In this document: in pieces, positions 37,091-45,915 of the stretch | Numbering within the stretch: the first letter of the stretch is position 1 | How the letters are laid out: each line of letters begins with the position of its first letter | DNA from: JANPPS01 sp964242575 | GTDB lineage: Bacteria > Pseudomonadota > Alphaproteobacteria > Acetobacterales > Acetobacteraceae | Assembly (NCBI GenBank): GCA_964242575.1 | Contig: CAXTCN010000004.1 | Coordinates: 1 to 64,000 of the forward strand | Length of the DNA: 64,000 nucleotides | Direction: 5' to 3' | Notes under the pieces: generated by a model | Database searches by the model: none | The model's input: the letters and a program-made list of their open reading frames with translations, nothing else | Told to the model about the DNA's origin: nothing | Translations under genes and position numbers: made by a program

Positions 37091-39939
37091 TGTCAGCCCC
37101 CCTACCCCTGCCTGACCGGCCCGAAGACGCGCGCGCGATCCTGACCCAGGCGCTCGCTGGTGGGACCGAGCCAGGCGCGCCCTTGCCACGGACCGTGGCG
37201 CTCGGCGCGTTCCGGCGCTACCTCACCCGGGTGCAGAACCACGTGCAGGTGCGGTTCGAGGCCGGCGGCACCAGCGGGTTGCAGGCCGGACGCTTGCTGG
37301 GCCGCCTGACCGACGGCGTGATCGCCTCGTTGCATGACTACGCGCGCGCGCGGGAGCTAGGCGATGGCGCGGAGCCGCTGACGGTCGTGGCGACCGGCGG
37401 CTACGGCCGCGGCGTGCTGGCCCCGTTCAGCGACATCGACCTGCTGTTCATCACGGTGGACACGCCGTCCGGGCGGACGCTCGAGACGGTCGAGTTCATG
37501 CTGTATTTCCTGTGGGACCTGGGCCTCAAGGTCGGCCACGCCACCCGGTCCATCGAGGAGTGCATCGGGGCGGCGGTGGCGGACGTGACCGTGCGCACCG
37601 CGTTGATCGACGCGCGGCGGCTGGCGGGCGACGAGGGGCTGTTCGAACAGTTCCAGGCCCGGTTCCTGCAGGACTGCGCAGAGCGGGGCGCCGGCAGCTT
37701 CATCACCGCGAAACAGAACGAGCGCGACGCGCGGCACCGGCGCTATGGCGAAAGCCCGTTCCTGGTGGAGCCGAACATCAAGGAGGGCCGCGGCGGGCTG
37801 CGGGACCTGCAGACGCTATACTGGATGACGCGCTACGTGTTCGGCACGCAGGTCATGGGGGAGCTGGTAGGGCCGGACAGCCCCGGCGGCGGCATCCTCA
37901 CCATGCAGGAGGCGAAACATGCCCGGCGGTCATGGGATTTCCTGTGGTCCGTGCGGTTCCACTTGCACTATGTCGCCGGGCGGGCCGAGGACCGGCTGAC
38001 GTTCGACCTGCAGCCGGTGGTCGGCGCCCGGATGGGCTACACGCGCCACGGCCGGCAGGACGGGGTGGAGCGGTTCATGCGCCACTACTTCCTGACCGCG
38101 CGGGAGATCACCCGCATCACCGCCGTGCTGGAGCCTGCCGTGGTGCGCGCGGCGCTCGGCCCGCCCGCGCTCGCGGCCGTGACCGATGCCGCGTTGCTGG
38201 AGCAGGGTTTCGTGCTGGCAGAGGGCAAGCTGATGTGCGCCCGCGGGCACGACTTCGAGCAGGAGCCGCTAGGAATGCTGCGCATCCTGCAAGTGGCGCG
38301 CGACCGCGGGCTGGAGCTGCACCCGCTCGCGCTGCGGGCGCTGATCCGGCATGAACGCCAGGCCATCATGCTCCGCAGCAACCCGGAAGCGTCGCGCGTG
38401 TTCCTGGACCTGCTATGCGGACGTGACGGCGAGCATAGCCGGGCCGACAGCGCGCGCTGGATGGCGGTGCTGAACGAGACCGGGTTCCTCAGCCGCTACA
38501 TGCCGGACTGGGCGCGCATCGTCGGGCAGATGCAGTTCGACACCTACCACGTGTTCACGGTCGATGAGCACACCATCGAGGCGCTGCGCGTGCTGAATGC
38601 GCTGGAGCGGGGCGAGCTGGCCGAGGTTGCGCCGATTGCGTCCGGCCTGGTGGAAGACCTGCAATCCCGCCGGGCGCTGTATGCCGCGACGTTGCTGCAC
38701 GACATCGCCAAGGGCCGCGGCGGCGACCACTCGGAGCTTGGCGCAGAGGTGGCGCTGCAGATCGGACCCGGCATCGGCCTGTCAATCGAGGAAACCGAGA
38801 CTGTCTCGTGGCTGGTGCTGCACCACCTCCTGCTGAGCCAGACCGCGTTCAAACGCGACATCGACGACCCGAAAACCATCATGGACCTGGCCGACACCAT
38901 CCAGTCGCCGGAACGCCTGAAGCTGTTGCTGGTGCTGACCGTGGCGGACATGCGGGCGGTAAGCAGCAAGGTTTGGAACGGCTGGAAAGCGACGTTGCTG
39001 CGGGAGCTGTATGCCCGGGTCGCGGACGTGCTAGCCGGCGGCCTTGCGACGACGGAGCGCGACGTGCGGGTAGCGCGGGCCAAGCAGGCGGTAAGCGCGC
39101 TGTTGCCCGAGGGAAGCGCGGCCGACCGGGAGTTCTATCTGGGGCTCGGCTACCCCGGATACTGGCTGAGCTTCGACCCCGAGACGCATGCCCGGCATGC
39201 GCGCCTGATCCGTGACGCCGAAACGCGCGGCGCGCCGCTTACGGTCGATACGAAACCGCTGCCGGCGCGGGCGGTGACCGAGGTGACGGCCTACACCGCG
39301 GACCACGCCGGGCTGTTCAGCCAGATTGCCGGGGCGCTGGCGGTGGCGGGCGCATCTATTGTGGACGCGCGCATCCATACCCTCACCAATGGCAACGCGC
39401 TCGACACGTTCTGGATTCAGGACCCCTCCGGCGGCACCTTCGACGCGCCGCACCGGTTGGCACGGCTGCATGTCCTGATTGAACAGGCCCTGTCTGGCCG
39501 GTTGAACCTGCCAGACGAGATCGCGCGGGCATCGCGCGCCCTGCTCGGCCGGCGAATGCGGGCAATTCATGTGCCGCCGCGCGTCGTGGTCGATAACCGC
39601 GCCAGCAACACGCATACCGTGCTGGAAGTGAATGGCCGCGACCGGCCCGGCCTGCTGCATGACGTGACCGCTGCCATCAGCCAACAAGGCCTGCAGATCG
39701 CCTCCGCGCACGTCACGACCTATGGGGTGCGCGCAGTCGACGTGTTCTACGTGAAGGACGTGTTCGGGCTGAAGATTGAGAACGAACGCAAGCTGGCTGC
39801 GTTGCGCCAGGCGTTGCTGGCCGCGTTGCAACCGCCCGAGGTGACGTCTGAAGTAACGCCGGATGGAACAACAGACAGTGCAGCGGATCGGGTCCGCAGC
39901 CGTAATGCTTTGGGTGAGGTTCCAGAAAGCGTTGTTTGA
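37090..39939 (+). CDS. glnD: PII uridylyltransferase/uridylyl-removing enzyme
   Basis: A 949-residue bifunctional nitrogen sensor that adds or removes UMP on PII proteins according to glutamine level. The nucleotidyltransferase site is GGYGRGVLAPFSDIDLLF. The HD hydrolase motif is LLHDIAKGRGGDHSELG, and two ACT domains follow (EVTAYTADHAGLFSQIAGAL and EVNGRDRPGLLHDVTAAI). The last 30 or so residues after LLAALQPPE look unconstrained. The gene is coupled to mutS, and its 3' side borders a lower-GC segment. Confidence 0.96.
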   Translation: MSAPLPLPDRPEDARAILTQALAGGTEPGAPLPRTVALGAFRRYLTRVQNHVQVRFEAGGTSGLQAGRLLGRLTDGVIASLHDYARARELGDGAEPLTVVATGGYGRGVLAPFSDIDLLFITVDTPSGRTLETVEFMLYFLWDLGLKVGHATRSIEECIGAAVADVTVRTALIDARRLAGDEGLFEQFQARFLQDCAERGAGSFITAKQNERDARHRRYGESPFLVEPNIKEGRGGLRDLQTLYWMTRYVFGTQVMGELVGPDSPGGGILTMQEAKHARRSWDFLWSVRFHLHYVAGRAEDRLTFDLQPVVGARMGYTRHGRQDGVERFMRHYFLTAREITRITAVLEPAVVRAALGPPALAAVTDAALLEQGFVLAEGKLMCARGHDFEQEPLGMLRILQVARDRGLELHPLALRALIRHERQAIMLRSNPEASRVFLDLLCGRDGEHSRADSARWMAVLNETGFLSRYMPDWARIVGQMQFDTYHVFTVDEHTIEALRVLNALERGELAEVAPIASGLVEDLQSRRALYAATLLHDIAKGRGGDHSELGAEVALQIGPGIGLSIEETETVSWLVLHHLLLSQTAFKRDIDDPKTIMDLADTIQSPERLKLLLVLTVADMRAVSSKVWNGWKATLLRELYARVADVLAGGLATTERDVRVARAKQAVSALLPEGSAADREFYLGLGYPGYWLSFDPETHARHARLIRDAETRGAPLTVDTKPLPARAVTEVTAYTADHAGLFSQIAGALAVAGASIVDARIHTLTNGNALDTFWIQDPSGGTFDAPHRLARLHVLIEQALSGRLNLPDEIARASRALLGRRMRAIHVPPRVVVDNRASNTHTVLEVNGRDRPGLLHDVTAAISQQGLQIASAHVTTYGVRAVDVFYVKDVFGLKIENERKLAALRQALLAALQPPEVTSEVTPDGTTDSAADRVRSRNALGEVPESVV

Positions 39940-40085
39940 TTAGCGCTCTGCGACATGCTGGGCCGACAGCTCTGTTGTTCCAAGCCTCGCACCGGAAGCG
40001 TTTCTGTTTGGGAGTTGGTTTCCGACCAGAGATCGCCATTCCCGACCAATTTGGGAGAGGCTAAAAGCAGCCGTGTCTCCAGAAC

Positions 40086-40493
40086 CTACCCTTCTTGCCT
40101 CGCGCGATCATGGGCAGCGCTCGCTTCCTTGACGGCGTCGCCATGGTTGAGCGCCCAAGCGCAGAGCGCCTCGAACGGCTGGCGCAGCGAATGACCCAAG
40201 GGCGTGATCGCATACTCCACGCCGATCGGCGCTGTCGGCAGCACGGTGCGCGTGACCAGGCCGTTCCGCTCCAGTCGCTTCAGCGCGTCCGCAAGCGCCT
40301 TGTGCGTAATGCCATCAAGCCGCCTCTTGATCTCGTTGAAGCGCGACGGCTTCGGGCAGAGCACCGTCAGGATCATGATCGTCCACTTGTCGGCGATCTT
40401 ATCCAACACGGGGCGCAGGCGCGCCATGTCGGAGAACGCCCGCTGAGAAAGGAGCTCAAGGTCGGTATCGTCTGCCATATCTAGGCTATCCAT
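40086..40493 (-). CDS. HxlR-family transcriptional regulator
   Basis: A 135-residue MarR-like winged-helix regulator of the HxlR type. DKIADKWTIMILTVLCPKPSRFNEIKRRLDGITHKALADALKRL forms the DNA-binding part, followed by the wing GLVTRTVLPTAPIGVEYAITPLG. It lacks the Cys near the N-terminus used by some redox-sensing members. It is divergent from an SDR gene with a short palindrome between them, the usual arrangement of an HxlR repressor and its target. The start at 40493 is preferred; an ATG at 40478 is possible. Base composition is lower in GC than the flanking core genes. Confidence 0.85.
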   Translation of the reverse strand: MDSLDMADDTDLELLSQRAFSDMARLRPVLDKIADKWTIMILTVLCPKPSRFNEIKRRLDGITHKALADALKRLERNGLVTRTVLPTAPIGVEYAITPLGHSLRQPFEALCAWALNHGDAVKEASAAHDRARQEG

Positions 40494-40515
40494 AGTGCGT
40501 TCTTGATAGTAAATA

Positions 40516-40535
40516 TAGGCGGTATATCTCCTATG
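40516..40535. promoter_or_regulatory. Candidate HxlR operator
   Basis: ATAGG and CCTAT are inverted and separated by 10 bases in the short gap between the divergent hxlR-type and SDR genes. The centre contains TATATC, which could be part of a -10 element. Position fits an operator for both genes. Support is only positional. Confidence 0.4.
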
Positions 40536-40570
40536 CCATCGTTCAGGATAAGGACAGCGCGACGGCTGGA

Positions 40571-41293
40571 ATGACGAACAAGATTGCGTTGGTTGTAGGC
40601 GGCGCAAAGGGCATTGGCCTTGCGATCGCGAACCGGCTGGCAGTGGAGGGAGTCGTGGTTTTCCTTACCGGGCGACGCGCCGACGAGGTCGAAAAGGCAG
40701 CCGAGAGCATCGGCCGAGGCGCGCGCGGCCTAGTCGCGGACGCAAGCGTGCCCGAGGATTTAGGGCGCGTCGTGGCGACGGTGCGAGGTGCGCACGGCCG
40801 GATTGACGCCCTGGTCCTCAACGCCGGCATGTCGGAACCGGCGACCCTGATCAACGAGACGCCTGAGCATTTCGACCGCCATTTCGCAGTCAATGTCCGT
40901 GGTCCTGTCTTCGGATTGCAAGCAGCGCTGGGCGCGATGGGCCATGGCGGTTCCGTCGTGCTGGTTGGGTCCATTGCAGATGCGGCCGGCATCTCTCCAT
41001 ACGGGACCTATGCCGCGACAAAAGCTGCGTTGCGCTCCTATGCGCGCACTTGGACCGTGGAACTGGCGCCGCGCGGCATCCGCGTGAACGTCGTCGCCCC
41101 CGGCCCGACTGACACGGACATGATGGCGAGCGTGCCCGAAGAGGGGCGTGCCGCGTTGGTTGCACCGATCCCACTTGGCCGCATGGCGCGCCCTGCCGAA
41201 GTAGCAGCGGCCACGCTCTTCCTGCTGAGCGATGAGGCGAGCTTTATCGCCGGAGCTGAGTTGTGCGTCGATGGCGGCATGCGTCAAGTCTGA
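40571..41293 (+). CDS. SDR family oxidoreductase
   Basis: A 240-residue classical short-chain dehydrogenase. The nucleotide loop is VVGGAKGIG, NAGM follows the fourth strand, and the active site is Ser in VLVGSIADAAG with YAATK. The substrate is unknown. It is divergent from the HxlR regulator and likely controlled by it. Codon use is less GC-rich than the core genes around it, which suggests transfer as a two-gene unit. Confidence 0.88.
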   Translation: MTNKIALVVGGAKGIGLAIANRLAVEGVVVFLTGRRADEVEKAAESIGRGARGLVADASVPEDLGRVVATVRGAHGRIDALVLNAGMSEPATLINETPEHFDRHFAVNVRGPVFGLQAALGAMGHGGSVVLVGSIADAAGISPYGTYAATKAALRSYARTWTVELAPRGIRVNVVAPGPTDTDMMASVPEEGRAALVAPIPLGRMARPAEVAAATLFLLSDEASFIAGAELCVDGGMRQV

Positions 41294-41499
41294 GGGCACC
41301 GCCCTCACAACCGTTGATCCGTGTCCACTTTTGCAGCCGCTGGCTCGAAAGCGGCCGGACCGCAAACTATCAGGAATCGACATCAAACTAAGACATCGCT
41401 CTTGCGCCTCAACGCTTGACGGCCGACCCAAGCCGTGAACATATAGAGAACACTCAACGTTAAACACCAATCAGCCTAAGCACGTCAGAAGGAGCCGGC
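41294..41499. other. Low-GC intergenic stretch without a recognisable gene
   Basis: This gap and its continuation to 41757 make 464 bases that hold at most the small reading frame listed next. The base composition is visibly lower in GC than the core. No cobalamin riboswitch box, tRNA, terminator with T-run or repeat was seen despite the nearby cobT-cobS genes. Confidence 0.5.
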
Positions 41500-41736
41500 A
41501 TGTTTCGAACGCCGCGAACACTCTGGGCGACCCCGAATATGTTCTCTTATCGTTCTTCTAGCAAGCTAGGCGCTGCGCCAGGTTTCGCAAGGGCTCTACG
41601 GCGAACCGGAAAAGTCGTCGGCGGCGTGCTCCAAGCTGTAGGCTTTGCTGGAGTGATATGGCTGCTGCTCGCCGGACCAGGCTTCCTGGCCCTCGGCGCC
41701 GGACAGCGCGACGCGGTAGCGGTGGCGCGGCGCTAG
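41500..41736 (+). CDS. Possible small membrane protein
   Basis: A 78-residue reading frame with a basic N-half and one clear hydrophobic segment (VGGVLQAVGFAGVIWLLLAG, about residues 40-60). AAGGAG stands 5 nt before the ATG, a better ribosome site than most genes here have. No family is recognised. Codon use is mixed, so it could be a chance frame in the low-GC stretch after the SDR gene. Confidence 0.4.
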   Translation: MFRTPRTLWATPNMFSYRSSSKLGAAPGFARALRRTGKVVGGVLQAVGFAGVIWLLLAGPGFLALGAGQRDAVAVARR

Positions 41737-41757
41737 GCCTTGCCGTAAGAGCGGGAC

Positions 41758-42429
41758 ATGTCCCCGCCCGTCCGAACCTGTGCAGTTTGCGGCTCCCCGG
41801 CGCGGCCCGTGTTCCGTGCGCCGCCGGCGGAGCAGGCTCCGGACCTTGACGGGCGGCCCGGGGAGCCGACCCGCTCCACCCTCTCGCAATGGATCGCGAC
41901 CTGCCGGCGCTGCGGCGCGTCCGGTCCAGACTTGGCGGCGTTGCCGGCAGGGGCGGCGGACGTGGTGCGGTCGGATGCTTACGGGGCGCTGCGCGCGTCG
42001 GGTACGGCCGGGCCATTCCTGCGCTGGGCGAAGATTTGTGAGCGTGCCGGCGACCGGGCTGCTGCCGCCGAGGCGGTACTGCAGGCGGCATGGGCGCTGG
42101 ACGACGCCGGCCAGGACAGCGCGGAGCTTCGCGCCCGTGCCGTGGCGCTATGGGGCGAACCTAGCGGGACCGAGGACGCGCTCCGCATCATCGACCTGCT
42201 TCGCCGCGCCGGACAGTTCGCCGACGCCATGGCCTTTGCGGTGCGTCTGGACCGTGAACTGGACGAGAACTCGGCCGCGATCCTCGCATTCCAGCGCGAC
42301 CGGATTGCCGCCGGGGACCGTGGCCGGCACGGCATCGGCAGCGCGCTCCGCCCGCCGGCGCGGCGGCCGCACGTCACGCACGGGCGCAGTGCGGGAGGAG
42401 GCCTGTGGCGTCGCCTGTTCGGGGCATGA
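41758..42429 (+). CDS. Zinc-ribbon protein of unknown function, coupled to cobT
   Basis: A 223-residue soluble protein. Two CxxC pairs (CAVCG near residue 8 and CRRCG near residue 49) can form a zinc ribbon. The rest is helical with TPR-like spacing (FLRWAKICERAGDRAAAAEAVLQAAWALDDAGQ). The basic C-terminus ends in GGGLWRRLFGA. No signal peptide is present. Its stop overlaps the cobT ATG by 4 nt, so it is probably translated with the cobalamin genes; a link to that pathway is an inference. Confidence 0.7.
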   Translation: MSPPVRTCAVCGSPARPVFRAPPAEQAPDLDGRPGEPTRSTLSQWIATCRRCGASGPDLAALPAGAADVVRSDAYGALRASGTAGPFLRWAKICERAGDRAAAAEAVLQAAWALDDAGQDSAELRARAVALWGEPSGTEDALRIIDLLRRAGQFADAMAFAVRLDRELDENSAAILAFQRDRIAAGDRGRHGIGSALRPPARRPHVTHGRSAGGGLWRRLFGA

Positions 42430-43418
42430 CCCGGGCCGAGTCGCTGCGCCGCAAAATCGACAGCAAGGCCAAGCCGCTGGGGTCGCTAGGCCGGATTGAG
42501 GAGCTGGCGGTCCTGCTTGGCTGTTTGCAGGACAGCGATCAGCCCCGGGTGCAGGACCCGGTGCTGCTGGTGTTCGCCGGGGACCATGGCGCGGTGGCGT
42601 CGGGGATTTCAGCCTACCCGAGCGCCGTCACCGCCGCGATGGTTGGGATGTACTTGGAAGACCGGGCGGCGGCGAACCTGTTTGCCCGGCAGGCTGGAGC
42701 GCGAATGGTGGTGGTGGACGCTGGCATCGCCACGGAGCTGCCGCCGCACCCGGGCCTGTTGTCCGCGCGCATCGGGCCTGGCACGCGGGACTGGACGCAC
42801 GGCCCCGCCATGGAACCCGCCGAGGCACAAGCCGCGCTCGACGCCGCAGCCGGCATCGTGGGGCGCATCGCGGAGGGCGGCTGCACCGTGCTGGCGCTCG
42901 GCGACATGGGCATCGGCAACACCGCCAGCGCGGCTTTGCTGGCGCATAAAGTGGCGGGGTTGCCACTTGATGCGCTGGTGGGCCGCGGCGCCGGGCTGGA
43001 TGACGCGAGGTTGCGGCAGAAGCGGGACGCGGTGGCGCGGGGCGCCGCACGGACCGCGGCGCGGCTGACCGCGGCCGAGGCGTTGTCGCAGTACGGCGGC
43101 TTTGAGATCGCGATGCTGGCCGGCGCCATCCTGGAGGCGGCGCGCCGGCGCGTGTGCGTGGTGATCGACGGCGTGATCGTGACCGCCGCCGCAGTGCTGG
43201 CGCACGCCATCGAACCCGGCTGCCTCGGCTGCTGCGTGTTCGCGCACCGCTCGGCCGAGCAGGGGCATGACGCCATGCTGGCCCATTTGGGCGCGCGGCC
43301 CTTGCTGGACCTGGGCATGCGCTTGGGCGAGGGCACCGGCGCCGCGTTGGCAATCCCGTTGCTGCAGGCCGCGGCCGCCATGCTGTCGGACATGGCGGAC
43401 CTGCGGGACGTCACGTGA
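42426..43418 (+). CDS. cobT: Nicotinate-nucleotide--dimethylbenzimidazole phosphoribosyltransferase
   Basis: A 330-residue enzyme of the lower-ligand branch of cobalamin synthesis. It transfers phosphoribose from nicotinate mononucleotide to dimethylbenzimidazole. Motifs: LGSLGRIEELAVLL, VFAGDHGAVASGISAYP, GDMGIGNTASAAL, and LGEGTGAALA with the catalytic Glu. The ATG overlaps the zinc-ribbon gene, and the stop overlaps the GTG of cobS. Confidence 0.95.
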   Translation: MTRAESLRRKIDSKAKPLGSLGRIEELAVLLGCLQDSDQPRVQDPVLLVFAGDHGAVASGISAYPSAVTAAMVGMYLEDRAAANLFARQAGARMVVVDAGIATELPPHPGLLSARIGPGTRDWTHGPAMEPAEAQAALDAAAGIVGRIAEGGCTVLALGDMGIGNTASAALLAHKVAGLPLDALVGRGAGLDDARLRQKRDAVARGAARTAARLTAAEALSQYGGFEIAMLAGAILEAARRRVCVVIDGVIVTAAAVLAHAIEPGCLGCCVFAHRSAEQGHDAMLAHLGARPLLDLGMRLGEGTGAALAIPLLQAAAAMLSDMADLRDVT

Positions 43419-44161
43419 TCCAACAGGAGTGGCGGCTGTTCCTCACCGCCATGCAGTTCCTGACCCGGTGCCCCGTGCCGGCCTGGGTGGGGCACAGCCC
43501 AGACCAGCTCGACCGCGCGGTGCGCTACTTTCCCCTGGTGGGCGTCTGCGTGGGCCTGCTGGGCGCCGCCGTCCTGGTCGTGGCCCGCACCGGCCTTCCA
43601 ACGCCGGTGGCGGCGGTGCTGAGCGTGATGGCGACAGTGCTGGCCACCGGCGCGTTCCACGAGGACGGGCTGGCGGACGCCTGCGACGGGTTGTTCGGCG
43701 GCTGGACCCGGGCGGACGCGCTGCGCATTATGAAGGACAGCCGGATCGGCACGTTCGGGGCGGCCGGGTTAGGCTTGGTGCTCGGGCTGAAGATAACGGC
43801 GCTGTCCGGCCTGGCCCCCGCCGCCATCATCGCGGCCCATGCCGGCAGCCGGTTCATGGCCGTGTGCGTCATCGCCAGCCTGCCCTACGTGCGTGAAAGC
43901 GAGCAGGGCGCGAAGGCGAAGCCGGTCGCAGGCGGCGTAGGGCGCACGGAACTCGGCATCGCGGCCATGGGCGGGCTGCTGCCATTGCTGCTGCTGGAGG
44001 CACGCACGTTGCCGGCGCTCCTGTTGGCGGCGGCGGTGACAGCCATGCTCGCGCGGTGGTTCCAGAGGCGGCTGGGCGGCTACACCGGGGACTGCCTGGG
44101 AGCGACCCAGCAGCTCACCGAGGTCGCAATCCTGCTGGCGGCGCTGTGGCACGCGGCCTGA
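43415..44161 (+). CDS. cobS: Adenosylcobinamide-GDP ribazoletransferase (cobalamin synthase)
   Basis: A 248-residue integral membrane enzyme that joins adenosylcobinamide-GDP and alpha-ribazole. The signature FHEDGLADACDGLFGGW with acidic Mg ligands is followed by RIMKDSRIGTFGAAGL and GDCLGATQQLTEV. Several membrane helices are seen. A GTG start overlaps the cobT stop (GTGA). Confidence 0.94.
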   Translation: MIQQEWRLFLTAMQFLTRCPVPAWVGHSPDQLDRAVRYFPLVGVCVGLLGAAVLVVARTGLPTPVAAVLSVMATVLATGAFHEDGLADACDGLFGGWTRADALRIMKDSRIGTFGAAGLGLVLGLKITALSGLAPAAIIAAHAGSRFMAVCVIASLPYVRESEQGAKAKPVAGGVGRTELGIAAMGGLLPLLLLEARTLPALLLAAAVTAMLARWFQRRLGGYTGDCLGATQQLTEVAILLAALWHAA

Positions 44162-44685
44162 TCCTGGTGGCCCGGCATCCGCGCCCACGGGTCGGCGCGC
44201 GGATTTGCTATGGCCGCACCGATGTCGAGCTGGCCGAGCCGGCCGACACCGGGGCTGCCACGCTGATCGCCGCTGCCGTCGATCCAGTCGAGCGCATCAT
44301 CACAAGTCCCCTGTCGCGCGCATTGGAGGTGGCGCGCCGGGTTGCCGCCCGGACCGGCGCACCGCTGCACGCCGACGACCGCTTGGCCGAGATGGACTTC
44401 GGCGCTTGGGAGGGCCTAGCCTGGACTGCCGTCCCGCGCCCGGAAATAGACGCCTGGGCCGCCGACCCGCTGGCATACCGGCCCGGCGGCGGCGAGAGCG
44501 TGGCCGACGTGCTGCGCCGGGTGCGCCGGGCCTGGACCGGGATCGCCAGCTCCGCCGACACCACGCTGGTGGTGACGCACGCCGGGCCGATCCGCTGTTT
44601 GCTGCACATCGCGCGCGGGATGCCCATCCATGACGCGATCAGCGCCGGCATCCCGTATGGGTCGGTGACCCGGTTCGAGCGTTAG
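44146..44685 (+). CDS. cobC: Histidine phosphatase, probable alpha-ribazole phosphatase
   Basis: A 179-residue member of the phosphoglycerate-mutase-like branch. The phospho-acceptor motif is ARHPRPRVGARICYGRTD, where the usual RHG is RHP. R-x-L-x-x-A is seen in SPLSRALEVARR, the acid is in EMDFGAWEG, and the second His in VVTHAGPIR. Position after cobS supports dephosphorylation of alpha-ribazole phosphate. The GTG at 44146 overlaps cobS by 16 nt; a GTG at 44167 would cut into the fold. Confidence 0.8.
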   Translation: MARGLILVARHPRPRVGARICYGRTDVELAEPADTGAATLIAAAVDPVERIITSPLSRALEVARRVAARTGAPLHADDRLAEMDFGAWEGLAWTAVPRPEIDAWAADPLAYRPGGGESVADVLRRVRRAWTGIASSADTTLVVTHAGPIRCLLHIARGMPIHDAISAGIPYGSVTRFER

Positions 44686-44692
44686 GGCTGCC

Positions 44693-45850
44693 CTACTCCG
44701 CAAGCTCGCGCATCACTCGGATCAGGTCCGCCTTGCCTTCGAAGCCGATGCCCGGCAGCTCCGGCATGGTGATGTGCCCGTCCTGCACCCGCACGCTGTC
44801 CGGGAACCCGCCATACGGCTGGAACAGGTCCGGGTAGCTCTCATTGCCGCCCAACCCCAGCCCGGCCGCGATGTTCAAGGACATCTGGTGCCCGCCATGC
44901 GGGATGCATCGCGCAGGCGACCACCCGGCGGCGCGCACGGCGTCCAGCGTGCGCAGGTACTCGCACAGGCCGTAGGACAGCGCGCAGTCGAATTGCAGCC
45001 AGTCCCGGTCTGGCCGCATCCCGCCGTGGCGCAACAGGTTGCGGGCGTCCTGGTGGCTGAACAGGTTCTCCCCGGTCGCCATCGGGCCGGGGTAGAACTC
45101 CGCCAGCGCGGCCTGCAACTGGTAGTCCAGCGGGTCACCGGCCTCCTCGTACCAAAACAGCGGATAGTCCCGCAGCATCTTGGCATAGGCGATGGCGGTC
45201 TCGAGGTCGAACCGCCCGTTGGCGTCCACCGCGAGCCGTGCGGGGCCGATCTCCGCCAGCACGGCCTCGATCCGCGCACGGTCGTCGTCCAGGGCCGCCC
45301 CGCCGATCTTCATTTTCACGACGGTGTAGCCGCGGTCCAGGTAGCTGCGCATCTCGGCCCGCAGCGCGCCGAGGTCCTTGCCGGGATAGTAGTATCCGCC
45401 AGCGGCATAGACGAACACGTGCGGGTCCGCCGCCCGGCCGTGGCGCGCCGCCAGCATCTGGAACAGCGGCTGCCGCTCGATCTTTGCCACCGCGTCCCAC
45501 AGCGCCATGTCCAGCGTGCCGACAGCAACGGAGCGTTCGCCGTGCCCGCCGGGCTTTTCGTTGGCCATCATGGCGGCCCAGGCGCGATGCGGGTCCAGCG
45601 TACCGCGGCAGTCCAACAGGGCGTCAGGCTCCGCTTCCAGCAAGCGCGGGGCGAAGCGCTCGCGGATCAGCCCGCCTTGGCCGTAGCGCCCGTTGCTGTT
45701 GAACCCGTAGCCTACCACGCGCCGCCCGTCGCGGACCTGGTCGGTGACCACCGCCACCAGGCTCGTGGTCATGCGGGTGAAGTCGATGTAGGCGTTGCGG
45801 ATCGGCGAGGCGATTGGCTGCGTGACCTCGCGGACGTCCAGGATGCGCAT
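44693..45850 (-). CDS. tarD: D(-)-tartrate dehydratase, enolase superfamily
   Basis: A 385-residue enzyme that closely follows the Bradyrhizobium D-tartrate dehydratase pattern as I recall it. Features include SSPIRNAYIDFTRMTTSLVA-like N-terminal text, GYGFNSNGRYGQGGLIRERF, the base motif VVKMKIGG (K-x-K), DANGRF, WYEEAGDPLDY, and the catalytic HGGHQMSLN. It converts D-tartrate to oxaloacetate. No tartrate transporter is adjacent. It diverges from an SDR gene, with 65 nt between the starts. Confidence 0.88.
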   Translation of the reverse strand: MRILDVREVTQPIASPIRNAYIDFTRMTTSLVAVVTDQVRDGRRVVGYGFNSNGRYGQGGLIRERFAPRLLEAEPDALLDCRGTLDPHRAWAAMMANEKPGGHGERSVAVGTLDMALWDAVAKIERQPLFQMLAARHGRAADPHVFVYAAGGYYYPGKDLGALRAEMRSYLDRGYTVVKMKIGGAALDDDRARIEAVLAEIGPARLAVDANGRFDLETAIAYAKMLRDYPLFWYEEAGDPLDYQLQAALAEFYPGPMATGENLFSHQDARNLLRHGGMRPDRDWLQFDCALSYGLCEYLRTLDAVRAAGWSPARCIPHGGHQMSLNIAAGLGLGGNESYPDLFQPYGGFPDSVRVQDGHITMPELPGIGFEGKADLIRVMRELAE

Positions 45851-45915
45851 GGCCGGGTTCCCCTGTGCTGGCGCAACCGTTATGCCATGCGCTTTGCACG
45901 GTGGGAGCAGGCGGG

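Noticed and set aside
41294..41757. Possible cobalamin riboswitch before the cobT unit
   Set aside because: No B12-box-like sequence (GCCACTG type) or matching helices were found, and cobT is preceded by another gene.
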